This document shows, piece after piece, positions 55,907 to 64,000 of a stretch of DNA of 64,000 bases. Within the stretch, counting starts at the first letter, position 1; the number at the start of each line of letters is the position of its first letter. The stretch is from Vibrio marinisediminis (GTDB lineage Bacteria; Pseudomonadota; Gammaproteobacteria; Enterobacterales; Vibrionaceae): the NCBI RefSeq assembly GCF_014050145.1, contig NZ_JACFYF010000004.1:62001-126000 (forward strand), read 5' to 3'. The notes beneath the pieces were generated by a model that worked only from the letters and a program-made list of their open reading frames with translations, was not told the origin of the DNA and searched no databases. Both the position numbers and the translations under genes were made by a program.

Positions 55907-55960
55907 TATCGTTTGCGGCTACGATTTTAGACCGCATTGTCGCCAGTAGCAAACGAAAAA
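55907..55960 (-). promoter_or_regulatory. purR promoter with PUR-box-like half-sites
   Basis: On the minus strand TTGCTA (55947-55952) and TAAAAT (55924-55929) are separated by exactly 17 bases, predicting a start near 55917. CGTTTGC overlaps the -35 and CGCAAACG (near 55909-55919) lies at the start site; both match half of the PurR operator ACGCAAACGTTTGCGT. This suggests autoregulation. Confidence 0.55.
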
Positions 55961-55985
55961 CCCTTCTCATTCAATGAGAGAGGGT
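55958..55985 (-). terminator. Terminator after torD
   Basis: CCCT-TCTCA and TGAGA-G-AGGG pair around TTCAA with one bulge; on the minus strand TTTTTC follows. It lies directly behind the torD stop. Confidence 0.88.
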
Positions 55986-55987
55986 AT

Positions 55988-56641
55988 TTAGCTCTCTTCA
56001 CCAACCAGATAGTCACAATCTAGCTCAAGGAATGCTACTAGTAGTGAAGCAACCGCAGAGTAGAAACCAAATGAATCTAATGTTTGACTCTTGGCGGTGA
56101 ACCTAGGAACCCAGTTAAGAATATGTTGACGAATAAACGCTTCTTGCTCAATCAACGCCTCATTTAGATGGCGCTCTTGCTCAAGTTCATTTGAGCGAAT
56201 GATCATATTGCCAAGTAGGTCGAGTTCAATCGCAATATGGTCAGCCGGTTCATTCATCTCTTTATTAACCGCAACGCCGTGCTTAGTTAGAAGCGCTTCC
56301 ATTTCTCGTGCGGGTTCATCATGCAATAAGCCAGTTTTGCCCACGTACATTGATGCGTAAGGCAGTGCCGATTCTTTGTCTGACTTTAAAAACAAGTCAC
56401 AGAAGTCAGCCGCAAGTTCAAGTTGTCCATCTTCACGATCGATTTGACGGTTTAGCGCGTCAACTAATCTTTCAACCGCTGGTTTTAGCGTAGGATTTTC
56501 ACCAAGACCTGATAGAAAGCTGCGGATTTCAGGGCTTTGGTATTGTTCGAGTTCTACTTGCGTCAGTTCTTTGGCAAACAAACTAGAAAACCACCAGTAA
56601 ATCTCAGCACGTTTTTCATTAAATGCTTTTAGTTCTTGCAT
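55988..56641 (-). CDS. torD: TorD-type molybdoenzyme chaperone
   Basis: TorD binds and protects the TorA (TMAO reductase) apoprotein and its Tat signal before cofactor insertion. The 217-residue all-helical protein has the family blocks [34 protein letters not shown] and ELDLLGNMI. The Glu/Asp-rich pattern and length fit TorD. GGAG precedes the ATG at 56641; a TTG at 56656 is also in frame. It is divergent from torR. No torA or torC is in the window, so its partner is elsewhere. Confidence 0.88.
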   Translation of the reverse strand: MQELKAFNEKRAEIYWWFSSLFAKELTQVELEQYQSPEIRSFLSGLGENPTLKPAVERLVDALNRQIDREDGQLELAADFCDLFLKSDKESALPYASMYVGKTGLLHDEPAREMEALLTKHGVAVNKEMNEPADHIAIELDLLGNMIIRSNELEQERHLNEALIEQEAFIRQHILNWVPRFTAKSQTLDSFGFYSAVASLLVAFLELDCDYLVGEES

Positions 56642-56665
56642 CTGACAATGCTCCAAGTTTTTGTA

Positions 56666-56837
56666 CTGTTAGTATTTTAGCGAAGAAAAATGAATAGCGA
56701 TAACGTATATTGTGATTAAATGGGTCATAAAATGGCAAATTGTTAACAAGTGGGCTAGGTTTGTCTTGAATCAATAAAAAATCATCTTTCTTGATTTTAA
56801 TATAACAAATACTAGAAATGTTACGACTTATGAATAG
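56666..56837. promoter_or_regulatory. Candidate tor boxes in the torD-torR region
   Basis: Three decamers resemble the TorR box CTGTTCATAT: CTGTTAGTAT at 56666-56675 (plus strand), CTATTCATTT at 56688-56697 and CTATTCATAA at 56828-56837 (minus strand), each matching 8 of 10 bases. They suggest that TorR controls both torD and its own gene. Confidence 0.45.
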
Positions 56838-56880
56838 AATACACTTGAAATTAATTCCCAATGTAAATTAAGTGGTTTAG

Positions 56881-57591
56881 ATGAGCTATCACGTATTAGT
56901 TGTAGAAGATGATGCGGTCACTCGCAGTAAGCTAGTTGGCTACTTTCAAAATGAAGGTTACACAGTCAGCGAAGCTGAAAGCGGCGAGCAGATGCGCAGC
57001 ATGCTACAAAATCATTCGATCGACTTAGTCATGCTAGACATCAATCTTCCTGGCGAAGATGGTTTGATGTTAACGCGAGAGTTACGCAGTCAATCGGACA
57101 TTGGAATTATCCTGGTAACAGGACGCACGGATAGCATTGATAAAATCGTTGGTCTAGAGATGGGCGCAGACGATTATGTGACAAAACCGTTCGAACTTCG
57201 CGAACTATTAGTGCGTGTGAAAAACTTGCTGTGGCGTATTTCGTCAGCTCGCAATGCAGGCACGATTGCTGATCAAAAAAATGACACCAATGTGGTGCGT
57301 TTTGGTGAATGGATGTTTGATATTCAGCGCCGAGCACTCAGCCGCAATGGTGAACCGGTGAAACTGACTAAAGCAGAGTATGAACTATTGGTTGCTCTGT
57401 CTTCGTACCCGAACCAAGTGCTTAGCCGTGAACGCATTTTGAACATGATTAGCCACCGCGTAGATGCGCCAAACGATCGCACTATCGACGTTCTTATTCG
57501 TCGTATGCGTGCCAAAATGGAGTTTGATCCAAAGAACCCGCAGATTTTTGTGACGGTTCACGGTGAAGGCTACATGTTTGCAGGTGACTAG
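56881..57591 (+). CDS. torR: TorR, response regulator for TMAO respiration
   Basis: TorR is an OmpR/PhoB-type response regulator normally phosphorylated by TorS in response to TMAO. The 236 residues have a receiver domain (VVEDDAVTR acidic pocket, phospho-Asp in LVMLDINLPGEDG near residue 53, Thr in LVTGRTDS, Lys in VTKPFELREL) and a winged-helix DNA-binding domain (RERILNMISHRVDAPNDRTIDVLIRRMR). No TorS kinase or TorT lies next to it. It reads divergently from torD and ends in a strong terminator. Confidence 0.92.
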   Translation: MSYHVLVVEDDAVTRSKLVGYFQNEGYTVSEAESGEQMRSMLQNHSIDLVMLDINLPGEDGLMLTRELRSQSDIGIILVTGRTDSIDKIVGLEMGADDYVTKPFELRELLVRVKNLLWRISSARNAGTIADQKNDTNVVRFGEWMFDIQRRALSRNGEPVKLTKAEYELLVALSSYPNQVLSRERILNMISHRVDAPNDRTIDVLIRRMRAKMEFDPKNPQIFVTVHGEGYMFAGD

Positions 57592-57620
57592 TCCTTTTAG
57601 GTTTAGACCGTATTAAATAA

Positions 57621-57651
57621 AAAAACCGAAGCTTTGGCTTCGGTTTTTTTA
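57621..57651 (+). terminator. Terminator after torR
   Basis: AAAACCGAAGC and GCTTCGGTTTT pair around TTTG and are followed by more T. A run of A on the left makes it usable by the convergent elyC gene as well. Confidence 0.93.
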
Positions 57652-57696
57652 TTGCTCATAGATTGGCAATGATTATTTGCCAATCCAACGACAGCG

Positions 57697-58500
57697 CTAC
57701 ACTTTGCTTTGTGACGCTTCGATACTTTGTTCTTCGTAATCGGATGCCCAGTTACGCAAGCTCTGCCAAATTCGCCCAAGAGTCTCGTGCCAATAACGTT
57801 CCGTTTGCTCAAGGTAAATTGCTTTTGGTGTGTATTTACTCCAGAACTGATGGATTTTGTCTTGTGCGAGGTAGTTGGTTGGCGCTGGGTATGGGTCTAA
57901 GCCTGCCGAGTGAAACTCGTTAAGAGCGCGTTTCATATGGCTTGCTGACGTTACTAACACCACTTCTTTACGTTTCACAAATGCCGCCGCTTGGCGTGCT
58001 TCTTCCCATGTATCTTTGGCGGTTTCTAACAAAATGATGTCAGATTTAGAGACGCCAAGTGCCAATGCGACTTTTGCCATCATTCGCGCATTACTGACTT
58101 CAGTGCCACCGGCATAACCCGATAAAATAAGCTTCGAACCTGGGTAGGTGCGCATAATACGTATCCCTTCGGACAAACGCATTAATGCGGTACGGCTTAG
58201 CTCTGACGTTGGCGGAATTTGATCGTCGACCACATGCCCACTGCCCAGCACCATAATGTAATCAATCGATTTGTCGACTGGCAAAAAGGCGGTGTACTGG
58301 CGCTCAAGAGGCATCAATAGGCGAGAAGCGACCGGTTGGAAAGAAATTAGGAAGATTCCAATAAAAGAAAAGAGTACCACGAAACAGCCTGTCTTCTGTT
58401 TTCGCGTAAACATAATTAACATTAAACCCAAAAAACCTATGATCAGCAGCGCTGGTAAAGGCATGAGCAAAGAAGAAAAGACTTTTTTCAGCTCAAACAT
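57697..58500 (-). CDS. elyC: Envelope biogenesis factor ElyC (DUF218)
   Basis: A 267-residue inner-membrane protein with two N-terminal hydrophobic segments (LPALLIIGFLGLMLIMF, CFVVLFSFIGIFLISF) and a DUF218 (SanA/YdcF-like) domain, including YIMVLGSGHVVDD, GSKLILSGYAGG and ETAKDTWEEARQAA. E. coli ElyC (YcbC) affects peptidoglycan and lipid-carrier metabolism at low temperature. It is divergent from cmoM-mukFEB exactly as in E. coli, which supports the name. Confidence 0.92.
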   Translation of the reverse strand: MFELKKVFSSLLMPLPALLIIGFLGLMLIMFTRKQKTGCFVVLFSFIGIFLISFQPVASRLLMPLERQYTAFLPVDKSIDYIMVLGSGHVVDDQIPPTSELSRTALMRLSEGIRIMRTYPGSKLILSGYAGGTEVSNARMMAKVALALGVSKSDIILLETAKDTWEEARQAAAFVKRKEVVLVTSASHMKRALNEFHSAGLDPYPAPTNYLAQDKIHQFWSKYTPKAIYLEQTERYWHETLGRIWQSLRNWASDYEEQSIEASQSKV

Positions 58501-58614
58501 ACTTAAATAGTCCGAAAAAACACCAGTTGATTATAAATTGAGAGAAACCCTCTTTATATCTGCCTTTCTTGTGACAGAATAGCAGCACGATTAGACATAA
58601 TAACCCAAGCCGCT

Positions 58615-59406
58615 GTGACTGAAGACCGTAATTTCGACGATATTGCCCACAAATTTGTAAAAAACATTTATGGTTCTGACAAAGGTGAGATTCGCCAAGT
58701 AATTGTTTGGCAAGATCTTGAACAAGCACTCACCATGCTACAGAGTGACCAACGCAGCCTAGAAATACTTGATGCCGGCGGTGGTCTGGCTCAAATGTCG
58801 CAAAAAATAGCCGAGCTCGGACATCAGGTCGCGCTATGTGATCTATCTTCTGAAATGCTCCAGTTGGCGAAACAGGACATCGAGTCCAATGGTTTGCTCG
58901 ACAACTACCGTTTTATCCATTCTCCAGTGCAAGCGATCGCAGAGCATATGGACGCGCCCGTTGATATGGTGATGTTCCATGCGGTAATGGAGTGGTTGGT
59001 TGATCCTAAAACCGCGCTAGAAACCGTACTTGAGCAAGTTAAGCCAGGCGGTATTGCCTCGGTAATGTTTTATAACCACCACGGTTTGGTTTATAAGAAT
59101 GTCGTTTGTGGCAACCTTCCTCATGTATTAGAGGGAATGCCGCATCGCAAACGTTTTAAGTTACAACCACAGAAAGGCTTAGTGCCTGAAGACGTGTATC
59201 AGTGGATTGAGAACGCAGGCTATGAGATCTGCGGTAAATCTGGCATTCGTTGTTTCAGTGATTACATCGGTAACCGAATGAACATGGGCGAATATCAGTT
59301 TGAAGATGTATTGGCACTTGAAGAAAAACTTTGTCGTCAAGAGCCATACCTCTCATTAGGTCGATACATTCATGTATGGGCAAAAAAGAAAGAGAAACAG
59401 GAATAA
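58615..59406 (+). CDS. cmoM: tRNA 5-carboxymethoxyuridine methyltransferase CmoM
   Basis: CmoM (formerly SmtA) methylates cmo5U34 to mcmo5U34 in certain tRNAs. The 263 residues begin with [22 protein letters not shown], which matches E. coli (DRNFDDIA...NIYG), then the SAM motif [19 protein letters not shown] and [14 protein letters not shown]. Homology demands the GTG at 58615 as start; no strong ribosome-binding site is seen. It is followed two bases later by mukF, as in E. coli. Confidence 0.94.
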   Translation: MTEDRNFDDIAHKFVKNIYGSDKGEIRQVIVWQDLEQALTMLQSDQRSLEILDAGGGLAQMSQKIAELGHQVALCDLSSEMLQLAKQDIESNGLLDNYRFIHSPVQAIAEHMDAPVDMVMFHAVMEWLVDPKTALETVLEQVKPGGIASVMFYNHHGLVYKNVVCGNLPHVLEGMPHRKRFKLQPQKGLVPEDVYQWIENAGYEICGKSGIRCFSDYIGNRMNMGEYQFEDVLALEEKLCRQEPYLSLGRYIHVWAKKKEKQE

Positions 59407-59408
59407 CA

Positions 59409-60746
59409 ATGAGTGAGATGACTCTCAATGTTGCTGAGCAGCCTATCGATGAATTGGTTGGTTGGGTTAAGCAGCATGATTTCTCATTGAATCTAACAAG
59501 CGAAAGGTTGGCTTTTCTTATCGCGATTGCGGTATTAAGCAATGAAAGATTTGATGAAGAATTGGGTGAAGGTGAACTCCATGATGCGTTTACAATCGTC
59601 ACTCGATTATTTGAAGATACCGGCGAAGCGTCAGCATTTCGTGCCAACAATGCGATAAATGAGATGGTAAAACAGCGTTTAATAAGCCGTTTTACCAGTG
59701 AAATGAATGACGGTGTGAGTATTTACCGTCTCTCTCCTTTAGCGATTGGTATTACGGATTACTACGTGCGTCATCGTGAGTTCTCTAAGCTCAAACTGTC
59801 GATCCAGCTATCGATGGTTGCCGATGAAATGGCGAAAGCGATTGAAGCGGCGCAAAAGGGTGGAACTCCAGGACACTGGAAAAAGAACGTATACGGGGTA
59901 TTGAAGTACTCAGTAGGCGAGATTTTTGATCAAATTGATCTTAACCAGCGTGTGATGGACGAGCAACAGCAGTCGGTCAAAATACAAATTGCCGAACTAC
60001 TGAATAAAGATTGGCGTGAAGCGATTAATAACTGTGAGGCGTTACTCTCTGAAACGTCAACCACACTGCGTGAGCTGCAAGATACTTTGCAGGCCGCAGG
60101 AGATGAGTTACAAACGCAGATCCTCGATATCCAAGAGTTGGTGTACGGTGACGATGAACTGGATTTCATCGATGAGACTTTATTTGGCTTACAGATGAAA
60201 CTCGACCGCATCACTCGCTGGGGACAACAAGCCATCGATCTATGGATTGGCTACGATCGCCATGTGCACAAGTTCATCCGTACCGCGATTGATATGGATA
60301 AGAACCGTGCCTTCAGTACGCGTCTGCGCCAATCAATGAAAGACTACTTCGATATGCCTTGGTATCTCACTTATGCCGATGCAGAGCGTTTGATCGACCT
60401 TCGTGACGAAGCGTTAGTGCTGCGTGATGATGAGGTGACGGGCCATGTGCCAATGGAAGTAGAATACGAAGAATTTCAACAAGTCAATGATGAGCTGTCA
60501 GAGCGCATTGGAGAAATGCTTAAGATTCATAAGCAGCACGGTACTCCAATCGATCTCGGCGTGGTGCTACGTGATTACCTAGCGCAACACCCACGAACTC
60601 ATCACTTTGATTTAGCCCGAATCGTGGTCGATCAAGCTGTGAAATTAGGCTATTCCGAATCGGATTACCACGCAGTGCAGCCAGACTGGCAAGCGATTAA
60701 CGAATTTGGTGCAAAGGTACAAGCAAATGTCATCGACAGATACTAA
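59409..60746 (+). CDS. mukF: Chromosome partition protein MukF (kleisin)
   Basis: MukF is the kleisin subunit of the MukBEF condensin. The 445 residues begin with a winged-helix dimer domain ([23 protein letters not shown]), have a long helical middle ([24 protein letters not shown]), the strongly conserved [22 protein letters not shown], and a C-terminal winged helix that binds the MukB head. AGGAA lies before the ATG. Its end overlaps mukE by 20 bp. Confidence 0.96.
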   Translation: MSEMTLNVAEQPIDELVGWVKQHDFSLNLTSERLAFLIAIAVLSNERFDEELGEGELHDAFTIVTRLFEDTGEASAFRANNAINEMVKQRLISRFTSEMNDGVSIYRLSPLAIGITDYYVRHREFSKLKLSIQLSMVADEMAKAIEAAQKGGTPGHWKKNVYGVLKYSVGEIFDQIDLNQRVMDEQQQSVKIQIAELLNKDWREAINNCEALLSETSTTLRELQDTLQAAGDELQTQILDIQELVYGDDELDFIDETLFGLQMKLDRITRWGQQAIDLWIGYDRHVHKFIRTAIDMDKNRAFSTRLRQSMKDYFDMPWYLTYADAERLIDLRDEALVLRDDEVTGHVPMEVEYEEFQQVNDELSERIGEMLKIHKQHGTPIDLGVVLRDYLAQHPRTHHFDLARIVVDQAVKLGYSESDYHAVQPDWQAINEFGAKVQANVIDRY

Positions 60747-61446
60747 TGAATACATGTCAGAGAATCTGGCAAAAGCAATTTCTAACCCTCTCTTTCCAGC
60801 GCTAGATAGCATGCTACGTGCTGGTCGTCATGTCTCCAGTGAAGACTTAGATAACCATGCGTTGCTGACGGATTTTGAAACCGAATTGGCGCTATTTTAT
60901 CAGCGTTACAATACCGAGCTAGTTAAAGCGCCTGAGGGTTTTTTCTACCTTCGTCCTCGCTCTACTTCGTTAATTAGTCGTAGCGTTCTTTCGGAACTCG
61001 ATATGCTAGTGGGTAAGGTATTGTGTTTTCTTTACCTAAGCCCAGAGCGCTTGGCGCATGAAGGTATTTTTACCAACCAAGAGCTCTACGAAGAGCTGAT
61101 CCAGTTAACTGACGAAACCAAGTTAATGAAGTTGGTAACTCATCGCGCGACAGGTTCTGATCTCGACAAAGAAAAACTGTTTGAAAAAGTACGTACTTCA
61201 CTACGCCGTCTGCGTCGTTTAGGCATGATCATCAATATTGGTGAAACCGGTAAATTCCGTATTAGCGAAGCGGTATTCCGCTTTGGGGCGGATGTACGAG
61301 TTGGCGACGATGTGCGTGAGGCTCAACTACGTCTGATCCGAGATGGTGAAGCAGTAGTGCACACCAAAGAGCCTAGCCAAGGCAGCTTACTAAATGATGA
61401 CGATCAGCAAGAACAAGAGCACGATGAAATTGAGGGTGAAGCATGA
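60727..61446 (+). CDS. mukE: Chromosome partition protein MukE
   Basis: MukE bridges MukF and MukB in the condensin complex. The 239 residues show [16 protein letters not shown], the near-invariant [42 protein letters not shown] and [12 protein letters not shown]. The ATG at 60727 matches E. coli MukE (both start MSST) and follows AAGG. It overlaps mukF by 20 bp and mukB by four bases (ATGA), so the three are translationally coupled. Confidence 0.95.
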   Translation: MSSTDTNEYMSENLAKAISNPLFPALDSMLRAGRHVSSEDLDNHALLTDFETELALFYQRYNTELVKAPEGFFYLRPRSTSLISRSVLSELDMLVGKVLCFLYLSPERLAHEGIFTNQELYEELIQLTDETKLMKLVTHRATGSDLDKEKLFEKVRTSLRRLRRLGMIINIGETGKFRISEAVFRFGADVRVGDDVREAQLRLIRDGEAVVHTKEPSQGSLLNDDDQQEQEHDEIEGEA

Positions 61447-64000
61447 TTGAACGTGGTAAATACCAATCTCTAACCATGATCAACTGGAACGGCTTCTTCG
61501 CACGTACTTTTGATATTGATGGTCTAGTAACAACGCTTTCTGGCGGTAATGGTGCGGGTAAGTCAACCACCATGGCGGCGTTTATTACCGCTCTTATTCC
61601 AGACCAAACACTACTGCATTTCCGTAATACAACCGAAGCAGGTAGCAGCCAATCATCTCGCGATAAAGGCTTGTACGGTAAATTACAACCGGGCGCCTGT
61701 TATGCGGCATTAGATGTGGTCAACTCGCGTAACCAGCGTTTATTGTTTGCGGTAAAACTACAGCAAGTGGCGGGTCGTGATAAGAAAGTAGATATCAAAC
61801 CTTTCGTTATTCAAGGCTTACCAAGTGATGTAAAACCAACAGATGTGCTGATTGAAAGCGTTTCTGACACGCAAGCTCGTGTGCGTCAAATCAATGAAGT
61901 GAAAGAGAGCGTTGCTCAGTATGAAGGCGTGCAATTCAAAGCCTTCCCTTCGATTGTGGATTACCACGCGCAAATGTTTGAATTCGGTGTGATTCCGAAG
62001 AAGCTGCGTAACTCTTCTGATCGTTCTAAGTTTTACCGCTTAATTGAAGCTTCGCTATACGGTGGTATTTCCAGTGCCATTACCCGTTCGTTACGCGATT
62101 ACTTACTACCACAAAATGGTGGCGTGAAGAAAGCATTCCAAGATATGGAATCAGCGCTGCGTGAAAACCGCATGACGCTAGAAGCAATTAAAACCACGCA
62201 AACTGACCGTGATTTGTTCAAACACTTAATCACAGAATCAACCAATTACGTTGCTGCTGATTACATGCGTCATGCCAATGATCGCCGCAATAAGTTAGAT
62301 CAAACCATGAAGTTGCGTGGTGAGCTATTTGGTTCTCGTCAAAGCCTGATTGAGCAAAACTCACTACTTAACCGCGTTCATGAAGAACTTGAAATGCTGG
62401 TCGAGAGTGAAGCGGCGCTAGAGCAAGATTACCAAGCCGCGTCTGACCACTTGCAATTGGTACAAAACGCACTACGCCAACAAGAAAAAATTGCACGCTA
62501 TCAAGAAGATTTAGAGCAGCTTAGTGAGCGCCTAGAAGAGCAATTGATGGTTGTTGAGGAAGCGCAAGAGCGCGTTCTGATGGCGGAAGAACAATCGACG
62601 GTTGCCGAAAATGAAGTTGATAGCCTGAAAACACAATTGGCTGACTATCAACAAGCGTTGGATATGCAGCAAACTCGTGCGCTGCAATACCAGCAAGCGG
62701 TTCAAGCGTTGGATAAAGCCAAGCAATTGCTGAGCGATGATTCGTTAACGGCAGAATCTGCGCAAGCTTTGGTTGTTGAACTGAAAAACCGCGAAGCCGG
62801 TAATACTACGACTTTGCTAGCGCTTAAGCATAAGTTGGATATGTCTTCAGCAGCGGCGCAGCAATTTGAAACCGCTTTAAAACTGGTGACGAGCATTGTT
62901 GGTTCTGTTGAGCGTAGCCAAGCTTCGGTTGAAGCTAAGTCTGCCATTGTTCAGGCACGTGAAGCGAAACAGCTCAACGAGAATGAACCACAGTGGCGTG
63001 CGCAGCATCGTGACTTAGAGCGTAGCTTAACTCAGCAGCGCCAGGCGCGTGAGTTAGCACAAGAGTACCAAAAGCAGCACAACGTCGAGCTAAGTGATGA
63101 GCTGAGTTTTGAACAAGAGCGTGAGCGTCATAGTGCGCAAATTGAATCACTCGAGTTTTCTCAAGAAGAAGTGCGCGAGCAACGCAGTGATCAGCGCCGC
63201 CTAGAGCAAGATGCGAATGCACAAATCAATAAACTTGAAGCGATAGCGCCAACGTGGATTGCGGCAAGTGATGCACTCGAAAGCCTGAAAGAGCAAAGCG
63301 GTGCTGATTTGTATGACAGCCAAGCGGTAATGTCACAAATGCAGCAAGTGCTGGAGCAAGAGAAACAGCAATCTATCACTAAAGATAAATTGGCTGAGCG
63401 TCGTAGCTTCCTTGATGGTGAAATTGAACGTTTAGCCTCTCCAGGTGGTTCAAACGATCCTCGTCTAAAAGGCTTGGCGGATACGCTAGGTGGTGTATTA
63501 CTGTCTGAAATTTACGACGATATCACTATTGATGATGCACCATATTTTAGTGCGATGTACGGTCCTGCGCGTCATGCGATAGTTGTTTCTGATCTATCAG
63601 GTATCGAAGAGAAACTGGTTGAACTGGATGACTGCCCAGAAGACTTGTACATCATTGAAGGCGATATTGATGCCTTTGATGACAGCACATTTGATGCTGA
63701 AGAGTTAGAAGGCGCAGTTTGTGTTCGTTTGAATGACCGTCAAATGCGTTATTCTCGTCTTCCTGAGATCCCATTATTTGGTCGTGCGGCGCGTGAACAG
63801 CGTTTAGAGCTATTGCGCAATGAGCGTGAAGAAGTGGTTGAGAAACACGCTAAAGCGGCGTTTGACTCGCAGAAGCTTCAACGTTTGTACCAAGCGTTCA
63901 ATAACTTCGTGGCGAAACACATTCAAGTGGCGTTTGAGGCTGATCCGGAACAAATGCTACAGCAGGTTCGTGATAAGCGTAACCAAGTTGTACGTGTTCT
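61443..64000 (+). CDS. mukB: Chromosome partition protein MukB, N-terminal part
   Basis: MukB is the SMC-like ATPase of MukBEF, organising the chromosome. The frame stays open from the ATG at 61443 to the window edge (852 codons of an expected ~1,480). The head begins with [20 protein letters not shown] and has Walker [11 protein letters not shown] (33-42). A long coiled coil follows from about residue 290, rich in Gln, Glu and Leu, and then the start of the hinge ([20 protein letters not shown]). The C-terminal arm and signature/Walker B motifs are outside the window. Confidence 0.96.
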   Translation, partial: MIERGKYQSLTMINWNGFFARTFDIDGLVTTLSGGNGAGKSTTMAAFITALIPDQTLLHFRNTTEAGSSQSSRDKGLYGKLQPGACYAALDVVNSRNQRLLFAVKLQQVAGRDKKVDIKPFVIQGLPSDVKPTDVLIESVSDTQARVRQINEVKESVAQYEGVQFKAFPSIVDYHAQMFEFGVIPKKLRNSSDRSKFYRLIEASLYGGISSAITRSLRDYLLPQNGGVKKAFQDMESALRENRMTLEAIKTTQTDRDLFKHLITESTNYVAADYMRHANDRRNKLDQTMKLRGELFGSRQSLIEQNSLLNRVHEELEMLVESEAALEQDYQAASDHLQLVQNALRQQEKIARYQEDLEQLSERLEEQLMVVEEAQERVLMAEEQSTVAENEVDSLKTQLADYQQALDMQQTRALQYQQAVQALDKAKQLLSDDSLTAESAQALVVELKNREAGNTTTLLALKHKLDMSSAAAQQFETALKLVTSIVGSVERSQASVEAKSAIVQAREAKQLNENEPQWRAQHRDLERSLTQQRQARELAQEYQKQHNVELSDELSFEQERERHSAQIESLEFSQEEVREQRSDQRRLEQDANAQINKLEAIAPTWIAASDALESLKEQSGADLYDSQAVMSQMQQVLEQEKQQSITKDKLAERRSFLDGEIERLASPGGSNDPRLKGLADTLGGVLLSEIYDDITIDDAPYFSAMYGPARHAIVVSDLSGIEEKLVELDDCPEDLYIIEGDIDAFDDSTFDAEELEGAVCVRLNDRQMRYSRLPEIPLFGRAAREQRLELLRNEREEVVEKHAKAAFDSQKLQRLYQAFNNFVAKHIQVAFEADPEQMLQQVRDKRNQVVRV

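Overview
The window is a 64 kb stretch of chromosome from a gammaproteobacterium, almost certainly a Vibrio or close relative. The evidence is E. coli-like synteny (dnaX-ybaB-recR; msrB/gapA/yeaD/yeaC; yciN-topA; elyC/cmoM-mukFEB), a Vibrio-type alkaline phosphatase with its long surface insert, torR-torD, and a tfoY gene behind a cyclic-di-GMP riboswitch. I see no tRNA, rRNA, CRISPR array, insertion sequence or prophage. The window opens inside dnaX and closes inside mukB.

Region by region. 1-2.9 kb: dnaX 3' end, ybaB, recR, aquaporin Z and ridA. 3.2-9.5 kb: a YheO/DauR-type regulator, then a sugar locus with a GntR/UTRA regulator divergent from a maltose-type PTS IICB gene and a GH4 6-phospho-alpha-glucosidase, followed by a SemiSWEET transporter and an aldo/keto reductase. 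9.6-10.9 kb: two cysteine-cluster proteins (YkgJ and YcgN types) around a small GlsB-like membrane protein. 11.2-19.1 kb: a complete nosRZDFYL cluster for nitrous oxide reduction behind an FNR-type box. 19.2-23.6 kb: norR divergent from norVW, with three repeated palindromes and a sigma-54 promoter. 23.8-31.8 kb: MscS-type channel, alkaline phosphatase with a Pho box, BCCT transporter, small unknown protein, ChaN lipoprotein and rlmA. 31.8-36 kb: hexose-6-phosphate mutarotase, gapA, msrB, DUF2989 lipoprotein and yeaC. 36-43.3 kb: ychJ, EAL-HDOD protein, lpxH, ppiB, cysS, tdk, infA, and the bpt-aat N-end-rule pair. 43.3-51.7 kb: glycine-zipper protein, aroA, yciN, topA, glgC-glgA. 51.9-57.6 kb: hydrolase, DUF2007 protein, TVP38-family protein, tfoY, purR, torD and torR. 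57.7-64 kb: elyC divergent from cmoM-mukF-mukE-mukB.

The most coherent accessory theme is nitrogen oxides. NorVW reduces NO to N2O in the cytoplasm and the adjacent nos cluster reduces N2O to N2 in the periplasm, so detoxification product and respiratory substrate meet in about 12.5 kb, under apparent NO (NorR/sigma-54) and anaerobic (FNR-type) control. Several RNA-level features stand out: the c-di-GMP-I riboswitch before tfoY; a three-hairpin, pyrimidine-rich 3' UTR behind the BCCT gene that looks like an sRNA; a chaN Shine-Dalgarno buried in the upstream terminator; and a terminator in the purR leader. All regulatory calls are pattern matches made by eye.
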